From assembly GCA_002701395.1 (NCBI GenBank), contig NZVC01000062.1, positions 1 to 36,026 on the forward strand: DNA of 36,026 nt, given 5' to 3'. The notes under the pieces were generated by a model. That model ran no database searches. It worked only from the letters and a program-made list of their open reading frames with translations, and was not told the origin of the DNA. Within the stretch, counting starts at the first letter, position 1; each line of letters begins with the position of its first letter. Positions 16,291 through 23,908 of the stretch are shown in pieces. Source of the DNA: Maritimibacter sp. Lineage in GTDB: Bacteria; Pseudomonadota; Alphaproteobacteria; Rhodobacterales; Rhodobacteraceae. Both the position numbers and the translations under genes were made by a program.

Positions 16291-17232
16291 GTGAGGGCGC
16301 GCATACGGATATCGGCGGTCGCGGGGCTGCTTCTGGCGCTCGCGGCCTGCGAGGACTCGGTGCGTTTTTCACCTCCGCCCGCGGCGCGCCCCGACCTGCC
16401 CGAAGCCGAAACCGCGCCAGAGCCGTCGGCGGTCAGCCGCGAACTTGCGGGCTATTACGCGCGGGTCGAGAATGACCTGCGCGCGCAGGGCCTTCTGCGG
16501 ACCGACGGCGGCGGGACCGACACGCCCTACAGCACCCGTCAGCTTGTCGAGAACTTCGTGCGCATCGCCCTGTACGAGGAATTCGCCAACGTGAACGGGC
16601 GGCTTGTGGCGCAGCAGACGGAAAGCCGCCTGCACCGCTGGACGCAGCCGATCCGCATGAAGGTCCATTTCGGCGACACGATCCCCGAAGACCAGCGCAA
16701 GACCGACCGGGACGAGATCGCGCTGTACACCGCACGGCTGTCGCGGGTGACCGGGCTTCCGGTGCTGCTGACCGACCGCAACCCGAACTACCACGTTTTC
16801 ATCGTCAACGAGGATGAGCGCCGGCAGATCGGGCCTGAACTGCGCGCGATCATCCCCGACATCAGCCAAAGCGCGATCACGACCGTCGAAACCATGCGCC
16901 GGTCGACCTTCTGTCTGGTGTTCGCCCGCGATCCGCGCAACGATGGCGCTTACACGCAGGCCGTCGCGGTGATCCGTGGCGAGCATCCCGACCTGCTGCG
17001 GAAATCCTGCATCCACGAGGAACTGGCCCAGGGCCTTGGCCTGTCCAACGACAGCCCGATGGCGCGGCCGTCGATCTTCAACGACGACGAGGAATTCGCG
17101 CTGCTGACCCGGCATGACGAACTGCTGCTGCGGATGCTGTACGACCCCCGGATGCGCAACAACATGTCCGAGCGCGAAGCCCGCCCGATCGCCAACATCA
17201 TCGCCGCAGAGCTTTTGGGCGGCGATTCGTAA
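16291..17232 (+). CDS. DUF2927 lipoprotein with zincin-like motif
   Basis: This 313-residue predicted lipoprotein has a basic n-region (MRARIRIS), a hydrophobic core and the lipobox LAAC with Cys20 as the lipidated residue. A Pro-rich linker follows. The remainder resembles DUF2927: block TRQLVENFVRIALYEEF, then WTQPIRMKVHFGD, HVFIVNEDERRQIGPEL, and near the C-terminus CIHEELAQGLGLSNDS. The HEExxQ sequence with nearby GLGL recalls zinc-peptidase active sites (HExxH), with the second His replaced by Gln; catalytic activity is unproven. GTG 16291 follows a GGGGGAT ribosome site. It lies 9 bp after telA, so it is probably co-transcribed and may act on the periplasmic side of the XpaC-TelA group. 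Confidence 0.85.
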   Translation: MRARIRISAVAGLLLALAACEDSVRFSPPPAARPDLPEAETAPEPSAVSRELAGYYARVENDLRAQGLLRTDGGGTDTPYSTRQLVENFVRIALYEEFANVNGRLVAQQTESRLHRWTQPIRMKVHFGDTIPEDQRKTDRDEIALYTARLSRVTGLPVLLTDRNPNYHVFIVNEDERRQIGPELRAIIPDISQSAITTVETMRRSTFCLVFARDPRNDGAYTQAVAVIRGEHPDLLRKSCIHEELAQGLGLSNDSPMARPSIFNDDEEFALLTRHDELLLRMLYDPRMRNNMSEREARPIANIIAAELLGGDS

Positions 17233-17292
17233 GGCTTCCTTAGCTCTTGCCGGCGATACAGTGTCACTGGACCCGTTGCTTGACCGGACCCG

Positions 17293-17715
17293 ATGCTTGA
17301 CCAGACCGACATCCGCCGCATCCGCACCGGCTTTGCCCGGATCAAATGCGCCCCCGACGCCCTGACGCGGGACTTCTACGAGCGGCTGTTTCGCGCGGCA
17401 CCGGACGTGCGCCCGATGTTTCCCGACGACATTCGCAGGCAGGCGGGCAAGCTGCAAAAGATGCTGGCGCTGGTGGTCCAGACGCTTGATGACCTTGATG
17501 CGCTGATCCCGCAGCTTCGCGCGCTGGGGGCCCGCCACGTCGGCTATGGCACGGCGGACGCGCAATACGCCGTGGTGGGCGAGGTGCTGATCGACACGCT
17601 GGCCGCGCATATCCCCGGCTGGTCCGATGCCGACCGCCGCGCGTGGACCGCCCTGTACGGACTGGCCACCGCCGCCGCGCTGGAAGGCGCCGCAGAGGCG
17701 CGCGCGGCGGGCTGA
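17293..17715 (+). CDS. single-domain globin
   Basis: This 140-residue cytosolic haem protein of the bacterial haemoglobin/flavohaemoglobin globin type lacks a reductase domain. Landmarks are Tyr29 at the likely B10 position (RDFYERLF), Phe43 near CD1 (PMFP), Gln50 as a possible E7 residue, proximal His82 in LGARHVGYGT, and IPGWSDADRRAWTALYGLATAAA for helices G-H. Such globins bind O2 and detoxify NO or act in redox sensing; which applies here is unknown. The gene starts 60 bp after the DUF2927 lipoprotein on the same strand, so co-transcription is possible. No reductase partner is adjacent. Confidence 0.87.
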   Translation: MLDQTDIRRIRTGFARIKCAPDALTRDFYERLFRAAPDVRPMFPDDIRRQAGKLQKMLALVVQTLDDLDALIPQLRALGARHVGYGTADAQYAVVGEVLIDTLAAHIPGWSDADRRAWTALYGLATAAALEGAAEARAAG

Positions 17716-17876
17716 CGCCGTTCCCCCGACGCCGGGCCGTTGCGCGACCCGTCCGAGGGCAAGCCCCACCACCGCCGCCGCCCCCGCCACCTTTGGCGAA
17801 TTGGCCGCGCCGCAACACGCTTCCCGCCCCGGCCGCCGTTTGCTACACCGCTGACAACAGGGCCTTGGAGGTTTGC

Positions 17877-19013
17877 ATGGGCATCTTCGATTTTCTCAGC
17901 GGCGAATTCATCGACGTCATTCACTGGGTGGACGACACCCGCGACACGATGGTCTGGCGGTTCGAACGCCACGGCCACGAAATCAAGTACGGCGCCAAGC
18001 TGACCGTGCGCGAGGGACAGGCCGCCGTCTTCGTCCACGAGGGCCAGCTGGCCGACGTCTTCACCCCCGGTCTCTACATGCTCGAGACCAACAACATGCC
18101 GATCATGACGACGCTTCAGCACTGGGACCACGGCTTCAAATCGCCGTTCAAGTCCGAGATCTACTTCGTCAACACCACCCGCTTCACCGACCTGAAGTGG
18201 GGCACCAAGAACCCGATCATGCTGCGTGATCCCGAATTCGGGCCGACCCGCATCCGCGCTTTCGGCACCTACTCGGTCCGCGTCGCCGACCCCGCGAAGT
18301 TCATGACCGAGATCGTCGGCACCGACGGCGAGTTCACGATGGACGAGATCGGGTATCAGGTCCGCAACATCATCGTGCAGGAATTCTCGCGCACCATCGC
18401 GGGCTCGGGCATCCCGGTGCTGGACATGGCGGCGAACACCGCCGACCTCGGCAAGATGATCGCCGCCGAAATCTCGCCCATCGTGGGCGAATACGGCCTG
18501 TCGATCCCCGAGTTCTACATCGAGAACATCTCGCTTCCCCCGGCGGTCGAAGAGGTGCTGGACAAGCGCACCTCGATGGGCGTCGTCGGCGACCTTGGCA
18601 AGTTCACCCAGTTCTCGGCGGCCGAGGCGATGACCCACGCGGCGCAGAACCCCGCAGGCGGCGGCATGGCCGCCGGGATGGGCGCCGGTATGGGGCTGGC
18701 GATGGCGCAGAACATGGGCGCCGGAATGGGTCCGTGGGGCGCCCGCCCCGCCGCGCAGGCGCAGCCCGCGCCGCAGGCCGCCCCCGCCCCGCCGCCGCCC
18801 CCGGCGGAGAAGGTCTGGCACATCGCGGCGAACGGCGAGACGACCGGCCCGTTCTCGAAGGCGTCGCTGGGCCGCATGGCCGCGGCGGGCGACCTGACGC
18901 GCGAAAGCTATGTCTGGACCGCCGGGCAGGACGGCTGGATGAAGGCCGAGGACGTGCGCGAACTGGCGCAACTGTTCACCATCCTGCCGCCGCCGCCGCC
19001 GCCGGGCATCTGA
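17877..19013 (+). CDS. SPFH/virion-core-like protein with GYF_2 domain
   Basis: The 378-residue protein starts MGIFDFLSGEFIDVIHWVDD. An SPFH-like (virion core, YdjI-type) domain spans about residues 20-255, including KLTVREGQAAVFVHEGQLAD and TPGLYMLETNNMP. A Gly/Met/Ala- and Pro-rich linker (about 265-310) leads to a C-terminal GYF_2 domain (about 313-365, VWHIAANGETTGPFS, then W and GWMKAEDV), ending in a polyproline run. No classical transmembrane segment is present, so it is probably peripheral to the membrane. GYF domains bind proline-rich sequences, so self-association through its own tail is possible. A GGAGG ribosome site precedes ATG 17877. Bacillus YdjI works with the zinc-ribbon protein YdjG and PspA; a zinc-ribbon membrane protein lies 0.8 kb downstream here. 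Confidence 0.88.
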   Translation: MGIFDFLSGEFIDVIHWVDDTRDTMVWRFERHGHEIKYGAKLTVREGQAAVFVHEGQLADVFTPGLYMLETNNMPIMTTLQHWDHGFKSPFKSEIYFVNTTRFTDLKWGTKNPIMLRDPEFGPTRIRAFGTYSVRVADPAKFMTEIVGTDGEFTMDEIGYQVRNIIVQEFSRTIAGSGIPVLDMAANTADLGKMIAAEISPIVGEYGLSIPEFYIENISLPPAVEEVLDKRTSMGVVGDLGKFTQFSAAEAMTHAAQNPAGGGMAAGMGAGMGLAMAQNMGAGMGPWGARPAAQAQPAPQAAPAPPPPPAEKVWHIAANGETTGPFSKASLGRMAAAGDLTRESYVWTAGQDGWMKAEDVRELAQLFTILPPPPPPGI

Positions 19014-19040
19014 CCCGCATCGGGCTGCGCGTCGGAAGAT

Positions 19041-19099
19041 GGGGGCTCTGCCCCCGTCTCCTGCGGAGACTCCCCCGAGGTATTTTCGAAGAGAAGAAG
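19041..19099. repeat. modular double-hairpin intergenic repeat
   Basis: Hairpin 1 is GGGGGC-TCT-GCCCCC (19041-19055), hairpin 2 is GTCTCC-TGC-GGAGAC (19056-19070), and then TCCCCCGAGGTATTTTC leads to a purine-rich GAAGAGAAGAAG tail (19071-19099). The order, the TGC loop of the second hairpin and the tail layout match the inverted copy at 9919-9990. It sits between the convergent stops of the SPFH gene and the secreted protein gene and may terminate both. Confidence 0.6.
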
Positions 19100-19107
19100 C
19101 CCCGGCG

Positions 19108-19665
19108 TTAGTCCGGCAGCGGCAGCGCGCTGAGGATCATCGTGCCGTGGCAGGCATCGGCGGGAAAGCTGAAGCCGTCGTCGCGCGCCGCCGGGAAGGG
19201 GCGCGTCGGCGGCACCTGGCTTTCGACCAGCAGCGCGCCGCCAAGGCAAAGGTCCTGCGCCGCGTTGCCGATGTTGAAGCCGAAGCCGTCGGGGCCGCAG
19301 TCGGTGCCGATACCGTTCATGTTCCACGCCTGCGGCATCGGCGCGCCGGGGCCGAACACCACGAACTGTTCCAGCACCGGGTCGAAGGTCATCGTCCAGG
19401 TCGTCGTTTCGGTCAGCATTCCCAGCGCCCAGCGCCCGATCGGCGCGCCGTCGTGGGTGCCCTCGACCACGAAGCAGTCGATGTCCTCTTCGGTCACGAT
19501 CTGTTCGCCCAGAAGCGCGGCGTCGAAGGACAGCGCGCCGCGCATCGCGTATCCGCCGCCGCCGGGCCATTCGAAGCTGTAGGTCACGGTTTGCGCGCCC
19601 GCCGCCGGGGCGAGGCCAAGCGCCAGCGTCGCGGCGGCGCAACTGATGCGGAACTGCTGCGTCAT
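19108..19665 (-). CDS. secreted protein of unknown function
   Basis: This 185-residue protein has a signal peptide (MTQQFRISCAAATLALGLAPAAGAQ, cut after GAQ or AGA). The mature part is beta-rich by appearance, with VTYSFEWPGGGGYAMRGALS, a Trp-rich TTTWTMTFDP segment, and Cys residues at several positions that could form disulfides (IDCFV, TDCGPDG, DLCLGG, DACHG). I do not recognise a family. ATG 19665 is chosen because it gives a canonical signal peptide; a longer reading would add about 47 low-quality residues. It lies on the opposite strand inside the membrane-stress group, diverging from the zinc-ribbon gene with about 140 bp between them, so the intergenic region must hold both promoters. 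Confidence 0.75.
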   Translation of the reverse strand: MTQQFRISCAAATLALGLAPAAGAQTVTYSFEWPGGGGYAMRGALSFDAALLGEQIVTEEDIDCFVVEGTHDGAPIGRWALGMLTETTTWTMTFDPVLEQFVVFGPGAPMPQAWNMNGIGTDCGPDGFGFNIGNAAQDLCLGGALLVESQVPPTRPFPAARDDGFSFPADACHGTMILSALPLPD

Positions 19666-19804
19666 CGGGTCATCCGTCGGTTTCGGTCGCTCAGAACCAT
19701 AGGCCTCGCGCCCCGCCGCGCAACCCGCGTCACGGCGGGAATCACGGTTCCTTCCCCGCCGCTTGCAAGCTACGGTCGCGCCGCGGCCCCGTGCGGAGAT
19801 TTCC

Positions 19805-20887
19805 ATGACCGAAGAGCATCGTTTCCCTTGTGACCAATGTGGCGCCGACCTGCGCTTTGATCCGGTGGCGGGGAACCTGAAGTGCGATCATTGCGGCAAC
19901 GAGCAGCCGCTGGAAGAGCACTACACCGGCCCCGCGATCCGCGAGCTGAATTTCCGCGCCGCGCTGGACAAGCAACTGCCGGATGCCGAGATCGAAGAGA
20001 CCCGTGTGCTGCAGTGTCCGAACTGCGGCGCACAGGTCGAGTTCGACGACACCGTACATTCCAAGGAATGCCCGTTCTGCGCCACCCCGGTCGTCACCGA
20101 CACCGGCACGCACCGGCACATCAAGCCGCGCGGCCTGTTACCCTTCGCGCTGGAGGAAGGCGCCGCCCGCAAAGCGATGACCGACTGGCTGGGCCGGTTG
20201 TGGTTCGCGCCGAACGGGGTGCAGGAATACGCCCGCAAGGGGCGCAAGATGCAGGGCGTCTACGTGCCCTACTGGACCTTCGACGCCGACACCGCGTCGG
20301 CCTATCGGGGCGAGCGGGGCACCGTCTATTACGTCACCCGCACCGTCACCCGGAACGGCAAGACCCAGCAGGTGCGCGAGCCGCGCGTGCGCTGGTCTCC
20401 GAAATCCGGCCGCGTGGCGCGGTTCTTCGACGACGTGCTGGTGCTGGCCTCGAAATCGCTGCCCAAGCGGTACACCGACGGGCTGGAGCCGTGGGACCTG
20501 AGCGCGCTGGTGCCCTACAGCCCCGAGTATCTTGCCGGGTTCCGGGCCGAGGGCTATCAGGTCGAACTGGACGAGGGGTTCCACGAGGCGCGCGCGCGGA
20601 TGGACCGACAGATCGAGCGCGACGTGCGCTTCGACATCGGCGGCGACCGGCAGCGAATCCACGGGATCGACACCGAGATCCGCGACATCACCTTCAAGCA
20701 CATCCTGCTGCCGGTCTGGCTTGCGGCCTACAAGTACCGGGGCAAGACCTATCGCTTCGTGGTCAACGGGCGCACCGGGCGGGTGCAGGGGGAACGGCCG
20801 TGGTCGGCGTGGAAGATCGCCATCGCGGTGGTGCTTGGCCTGATCGTGGCCGGGGTGCTGGGCTACTTCGTGGCGCAGAACCAGTAG
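19805..20887 (+). CDS. double zinc-ribbon membrane-anchored protein (YdjG-like)
   Basis: The 360-residue protein has two N-terminal zinc ribbons, Cys9/12/27/30 (CDQC, CDHC) and Cys71/74/89/92 (CPNC, CPFC). A large middle domain carries the blocks RKMQGVYVPYWTFDADT and FKHILLPVWLAAYKYRGKTYRFVVN, the latter like a conserved YWPxW-type ending. A single C-terminal transmembrane helix lies at about residues 338-357. Proteins of this kind are often mislabelled primosomal protein N' or DNA helicase because of the zinc ribbons; no helicase motif is present. It resembles Bacillus YdjG, which with YdjH recruits PspA and partners with the SPFH protein YdjI. The SPFH/GYF_2 gene nearby supports that reading. 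Confidence 0.82.
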   Translation: MTEEHRFPCDQCGADLRFDPVAGNLKCDHCGNEQPLEEHYTGPAIRELNFRAALDKQLPDAEIEETRVLQCPNCGAQVEFDDTVHSKECPFCATPVVTDTGTHRHIKPRGLLPFALEEGAARKAMTDWLGRLWFAPNGVQEYARKGRKMQGVYVPYWTFDADTASAYRGERGTVYYVTRTVTRNGKTQQVREPRVRWSPKSGRVARFFDDVLVLASKSLPKRYTDGLEPWDLSALVPYSPEYLAGFRAEGYQVELDEGFHEARARMDRQIERDVRFDIGGDRQRIHGIDTEIRDITFKHILLPVWLAAYKYRGKTYRFVVNGRTGRVQGERPWSAWKIAIAVVLGLIVAGVLGYFVAQNQ

Positions 20888-20984
20888 CGGCCTGCCACGC
20901 TGGCGCCTTCCCGCGCTTTGGGATAAGTGCGCAGGACATCCCGCGCCCGAGGTTCTTCGGACGCCTGCACCCGGACGAACCCCC

Positions 20985-22394
20985 TTGCGTGGCGACGACA
21001 CCCGACCCCATCCCCTGACGGACGCGCTGACCGGCGCGGTCATGGCCTGCCTGACGCTGGCGGTGATCGGCGTGGAATGGGGCGGATCGGCGCTGGCGGG
21101 CACCATCGCGGTGCTGCTGGCGGGCACGGCGCTTGCGCTGAACGTGGCGCGGGTCGGGCGCACCGGGAAGATCTTCGTGGGCGTGGGCCTTGCCCTGACC
21201 GCCGCCGCCGCCGCGGTGCACGGGGACTGGCGGTCCGAAATCGCCGAGGGGCTGGCGAAAGCCGCGTTCATCGGCGCCTTTTTCACCGCGCTGACCACCC
21301 TGCGCCACGCGGCGGACACCTCTGCGTCGATCGCCCGCTGCGGCCGGTTTCTGGCAGAGCAGCCGCCGGGCCGCCGTTACCTTGCGCTGACCGCCGGGGG
21401 GCACCTGTTCGCGCTGCCGCTGAGCTATGGCGGCATCGCCCTGCTGGGCGGGCTGTCGCTGGCCAGTGCGGGAAAAGAGCCGAACGAAGAGATCCGCCTG
21501 CACCGGATCCGGCGGATGCTGCTGGCGATCCAGCGCGGCTTCATCTCGTCCTTGCCGTGGTCGCCGCTGTCCTTCGCGGTTGCAATCTCGACATCGCTGG
21601 TGCCGGGGGCAAGCTGGGGCAACTCGGTGCTGCCCTGCGCGATCAGCGGGCTGATCCTTCTTGGTCTGGGCTGGGCGCTGGACACGATCTTCAAGCCGCG
21701 CCTGTCGACCGCGCTGCCGCCGCGCAAACCGTCGACCGACAACTGGTCGGCGATGCGCCCGCTGATCGTGCTGCTGACGATCCTTGTGCTGTCGGTGGGC
21801 TCGCTGGCGCTGGCGACCGGCATTCGCGCGGTGGGCGTGGTGATGCTGGTGGTGCCGCTGCTGTCGGCGGGATGGATCCTGATCCAGTCGCAGGGCAACC
21901 GCGTCGCCGAACTGGCGCGCCGCACCGGGCTGTACCTGTCGGGCGACCTGTCCCGCTATCGCGGCGAGATCGTCCTGCTGATGATGGCGGGATTCATCGG
22001 AACCGTGGGCAGCCGCCTGCTGGCCCCGGTGATGGAGGCGTCAGGATTGGACCTGACGGTGGTGCCGTCGTGGGTGATCCTGCTGGCCTTCGTCTGGGGC
22101 ATTCCGCTGACCGGCCAGATCGGCATGAACCCGATCCTTGCCGTGTCGCTGGTGGCGCCGGTGCTGCCCGCCCCCGAGGCGCTGGGCCTGACCGCGCCCG
22201 AATTGATCGTCGCGATCACCGCGGGCTGGGCGATCTCGGGTGCCAGTTCGCCCTATACGGCCACGACCCTGCTGATCGGCGCCTTCGGCGATGTCAGCCC
22301 GCGGCACGTGGGACTTGTGTGGAACGGGCTCTATATTGCGCTGGCAGGCGTGATCCTGTCGGCGTGGTCGCTGATCTTCGCCGCACTCTGGTAG
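20985..22394 (+). CDS. multi-pass membrane protein, possible ion-transporter superfamily
   Basis: This 469-residue protein has about 11-12 hydrophobic segments and no soluble domain. The C-terminal half has GIPLTGQIGMNPILAVSL and GWAISGASSPYTATTLLIGAFGD. These recall the re-entrant substrate loops of the ion-transporter (ArsB/SLC13-like) superfamily, and ALPLSYGGIALLGG may be the counterpart in the first half. I cannot assign a substrate or a named family. The start is uncertain: TTG 20985 is the most upstream start codon in frame, with GGACGA about 7 bases before it. ATG 21042 would begin inside the first helix. It precedes a sugar-kinase gene by about 100 bp on the same strand. Confidence 0.75.
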   Translation: MRGDDTRPHPLTDALTGAVMACLTLAVIGVEWGGSALAGTIAVLLAGTALALNVARVGRTGKIFVGVGLALTAAAAAVHGDWRSEIAEGLAKAAFIGAFFTALTTLRHAADTSASIARCGRFLAEQPPGRRYLALTAGGHLFALPLSYGGIALLGGLSLASAGKEPNEEIRLHRIRRMLLAIQRGFISSLPWSPLSFAVAISTSLVPGASWGNSVLPCAISGLILLGLGWALDTIFKPRLSTALPPRKPSTDNWSAMRPLIVLLTILVLSVGSLALATGIRAVGVVMLVVPLLSAGWILIQSQGNRVAELARRTGLYLSGDLSRYRGEIVLLMMAGFIGTVGSRLLAPVMEASGLDLTVVPSWVILLAFVWGIPLTGQIGMNPILAVSLVAPVLPAPEALGLTAPELIVAITAGWAISGASSPYTATTLLIGAFGDVSPRHVGLVWNGLYIALAGVILSAWSLIFAALW

Positions 22395-22496
22395 CGGGCC
22401 ACCCCGCGACGATTGCGGCCCGGCGCAAGCCCGGCTAGACCGTCAGAACCCCAAGACCGCCGGCGCCGACCGGCGCCAGAGACTGGAGCGACCAAG

Positions 22497-23417
22497 ATGA
22501 TCCTCTGTTGCGGCGAAGCCCTGATCGACATGCTGCCACGGACCTCCGAACAGGGAGAAGAGGCGTTCGCGCCCTACCCCGGCGGTGCCGTGTTCAACAC
22601 CGCCATCGCGCTGGGACGGCTGGGCGCGCCCGCCAGCTTTTACTGCGGTGTCAGCAAGGACATGTTCGGCGAGATGTTGCAGAACGCGTTGTCCGAAAGC
22701 CGGGTCGACACCGGCTATCTGCCGTCGGTGGACCGCCCCTGCACGCTGGCCTTCGTGCGGCTGGTCGACGGGCAGGCGACCTATGCCTTCTATGACGAGG
22801 GCACCGCGATGCGGATGATGACGCCGGACGACCTGCCCGAGGTGGGGGACGACATCAACGCGCTGTTCTTCGGCGGCATCAGCCTTGTCAGCGAGCCCTG
22901 CGGCAGCGCGTTCGAGGCGCTTGCCACCCGCGAGGCCGAGGATCGCGTGATCATGATCGACCCGAACATCCGCACCGGGTTCATCACCGACGAGGCCGCC
23001 TATCGCGACCGGGTTCAGCGGATGATGGCGCTGTCAGACATCGTGAAGGTATCGGACGAGGATCTGGAGTGGATCATGGGCGACGGCGACACCGGCGCGC
23101 TGGCCCGCAAGGTGCTGGAGATGGGGCCGAAGGTGGTCTGCATCACCGAAGGGGCGAAGGGCGCGCTGGGTGTCACCGCCTCTGGCGAGGTTCGCGTGTC
23201 CGCCCCGAAGGTCGAGGTGGGCGATACCGTCGGCGCGGGCGACACGTTCAACGCGGGCGTTCTTGCGGCGCTGTCGAAGGCGGGCGTGCTGACCAAGGCG
23301 GCGCTGGCCGATCTGGACGACCGGGTGCTGACGGACGCGCTGACGCTGGGCGTGAAAGCCGCCGCCGTCACCGTCAGCCGCGCGGGGGCAAACCCGCCGT
23401 GGGAAAACGAGCTGTAA
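22497..23417 (+). CDS. PfkB-family sugar kinase (fructokinase-like)
   Basis: This 306-residue cytosolic kinase of the ribokinase/PfkB family transfers phosphate from ATP to a sugar, most likely fructose. It begins [15 protein letters not shown]. The sugar-binding block is [21 protein letters not shown] (first PfkB signature). The second signature [13 protein letters not shown] contains the catalytic base Asp249 and the anion-hole Gly residues. DPNIRTGFI and [14 protein letters not shown] are fructokinase-like. ATG 22497 is preceded by GGAG; homology begins immediately. The gene is followed after 1 bp by dtd, so the two are likely co-transcribed. Sugar specificity is inferred only. Confidence 0.88.
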   Translation: MILCCGEALIDMLPRTSEQGEEAFAPYPGGAVFNTAIALGRLGAPASFYCGVSKDMFGEMLQNALSESRVDTGYLPSVDRPCTLAFVRLVDGQATYAFYDEGTAMRMMTPDDLPEVGDDINALFFGGISLVSEPCGSAFEALATREAEDRVIMIDPNIRTGFITDEAAYRDRVQRMMALSDIVKVSDEDLEWIMGDGDTGALARKVLEMGPKVVCITEGAKGALGVTASGEVRVSAPKVEVGDTVGAGDTFNAGVLAALSKAGVLTKAALADLDDRVLTDALTLGVKAAAVTVSRAGANPPWENEL

Positions 23418-23418
23418 C

Positions 23419-23862
23419 ATGCGGGCGCTGATCCAACGGGTGACCGACGCCGCCGTGCGCGTCGAGGGTGCGGTGATCGGGGAAATCGGGCCGGGCCTGC
23501 TGATCCTGATCTGCGCCATGCAGGGCGACACCGAGGCGCAGGCCGACAAGCTGGCCGCCAAGATCGCCAAGCTGCGCATCTTCGAGGATGACGCGGGCAA
23601 GATGAACCGCTCGGTTCTGGACGTTGGCGGGTCGGCGCTGGTGGTCAGCCAGTTCACGCTGGCCGCCGACACCTCGCGCGGGAACCGGCCCGGCTTTTCC
23701 ACCGCCGCCGCCCCGGCGGACGGTCAGCGATTGTACGAATATTTCGCGGCGCAGGTGCAGGCGCAGGGCGTGCCGGTGGCGACGGGCCGCTTCGGCGCCG
23801 ACATGAAGGTCAGTCTAGTCAACGACGGCCCGATCACGATCTGGATGGACACCGACGCCTGA
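23419..23862 (+). CDS. dtd: D-aminoacyl-tRNA deacylase
   Basis: The 147-residue enzyme removes D-amino acids (and glycine from tRNA-Ala) mischarged onto tRNA. The family motifs are clear: [17 protein letters not shown] at the N-terminus, [19 protein letters not shown] in the middle, and the active-site SQFTLAAD. The C-terminal NDGPITIW is the Gly-cisPro-containing motif in its usual place. Length is normal. ATG 23419 lies 1 bp after the kinase stop. An inverted repeat at 23867-23890 follows and separates it from the convergent sulfotransferase gene. Confidence 0.95.
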   Translation: MRALIQRVTDAAVRVEGAVIGEIGPGLLILICAMQGDTEAQADKLAAKIAKLRIFEDDAGKMNRSVLDVGGSALVVSQFTLAADTSRGNRPGFSTAAAPADGQRLYEYFAAQVQAQGVPVATGRFGADMKVSLVNDGPITIWMDTDA

Positions 23863-23866
23863 AGCC

Positions 23867-23890
23867 ACGGGATTCTTTGGATAATCCCGT
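23867..23890. terminator. bidirectional hairpin between dtd and TPR-sulfotransferase
   Basis: ACGGGATT (23867-23874) and AATCCCGT (23883-23890) pair perfectly over 8 bp with an 8-base loop. The hairpin lies between two convergent stop codons (23862 and 23909). There is no T-tract on either side; its position is the main argument. Confidence 0.45.
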
Positions 23891-23908
23891 CCCGCGCGCC
23901 TTAAGCGA

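Noticed and set aside
16369..18971. Two long minus-strand frames opposite the DUF2927, globin and SPFH genes
   Set aside because: Both overlap well-supported plus-strand genes and lack family features.
19805..20887. Reading the zinc-ribbon protein as primosomal protein N' or a helicase
   Set aside because: No Walker A/B or helicase motifs are present; zinc ribbons plus a C-terminal membrane helix fit a YdjG-like anchor.
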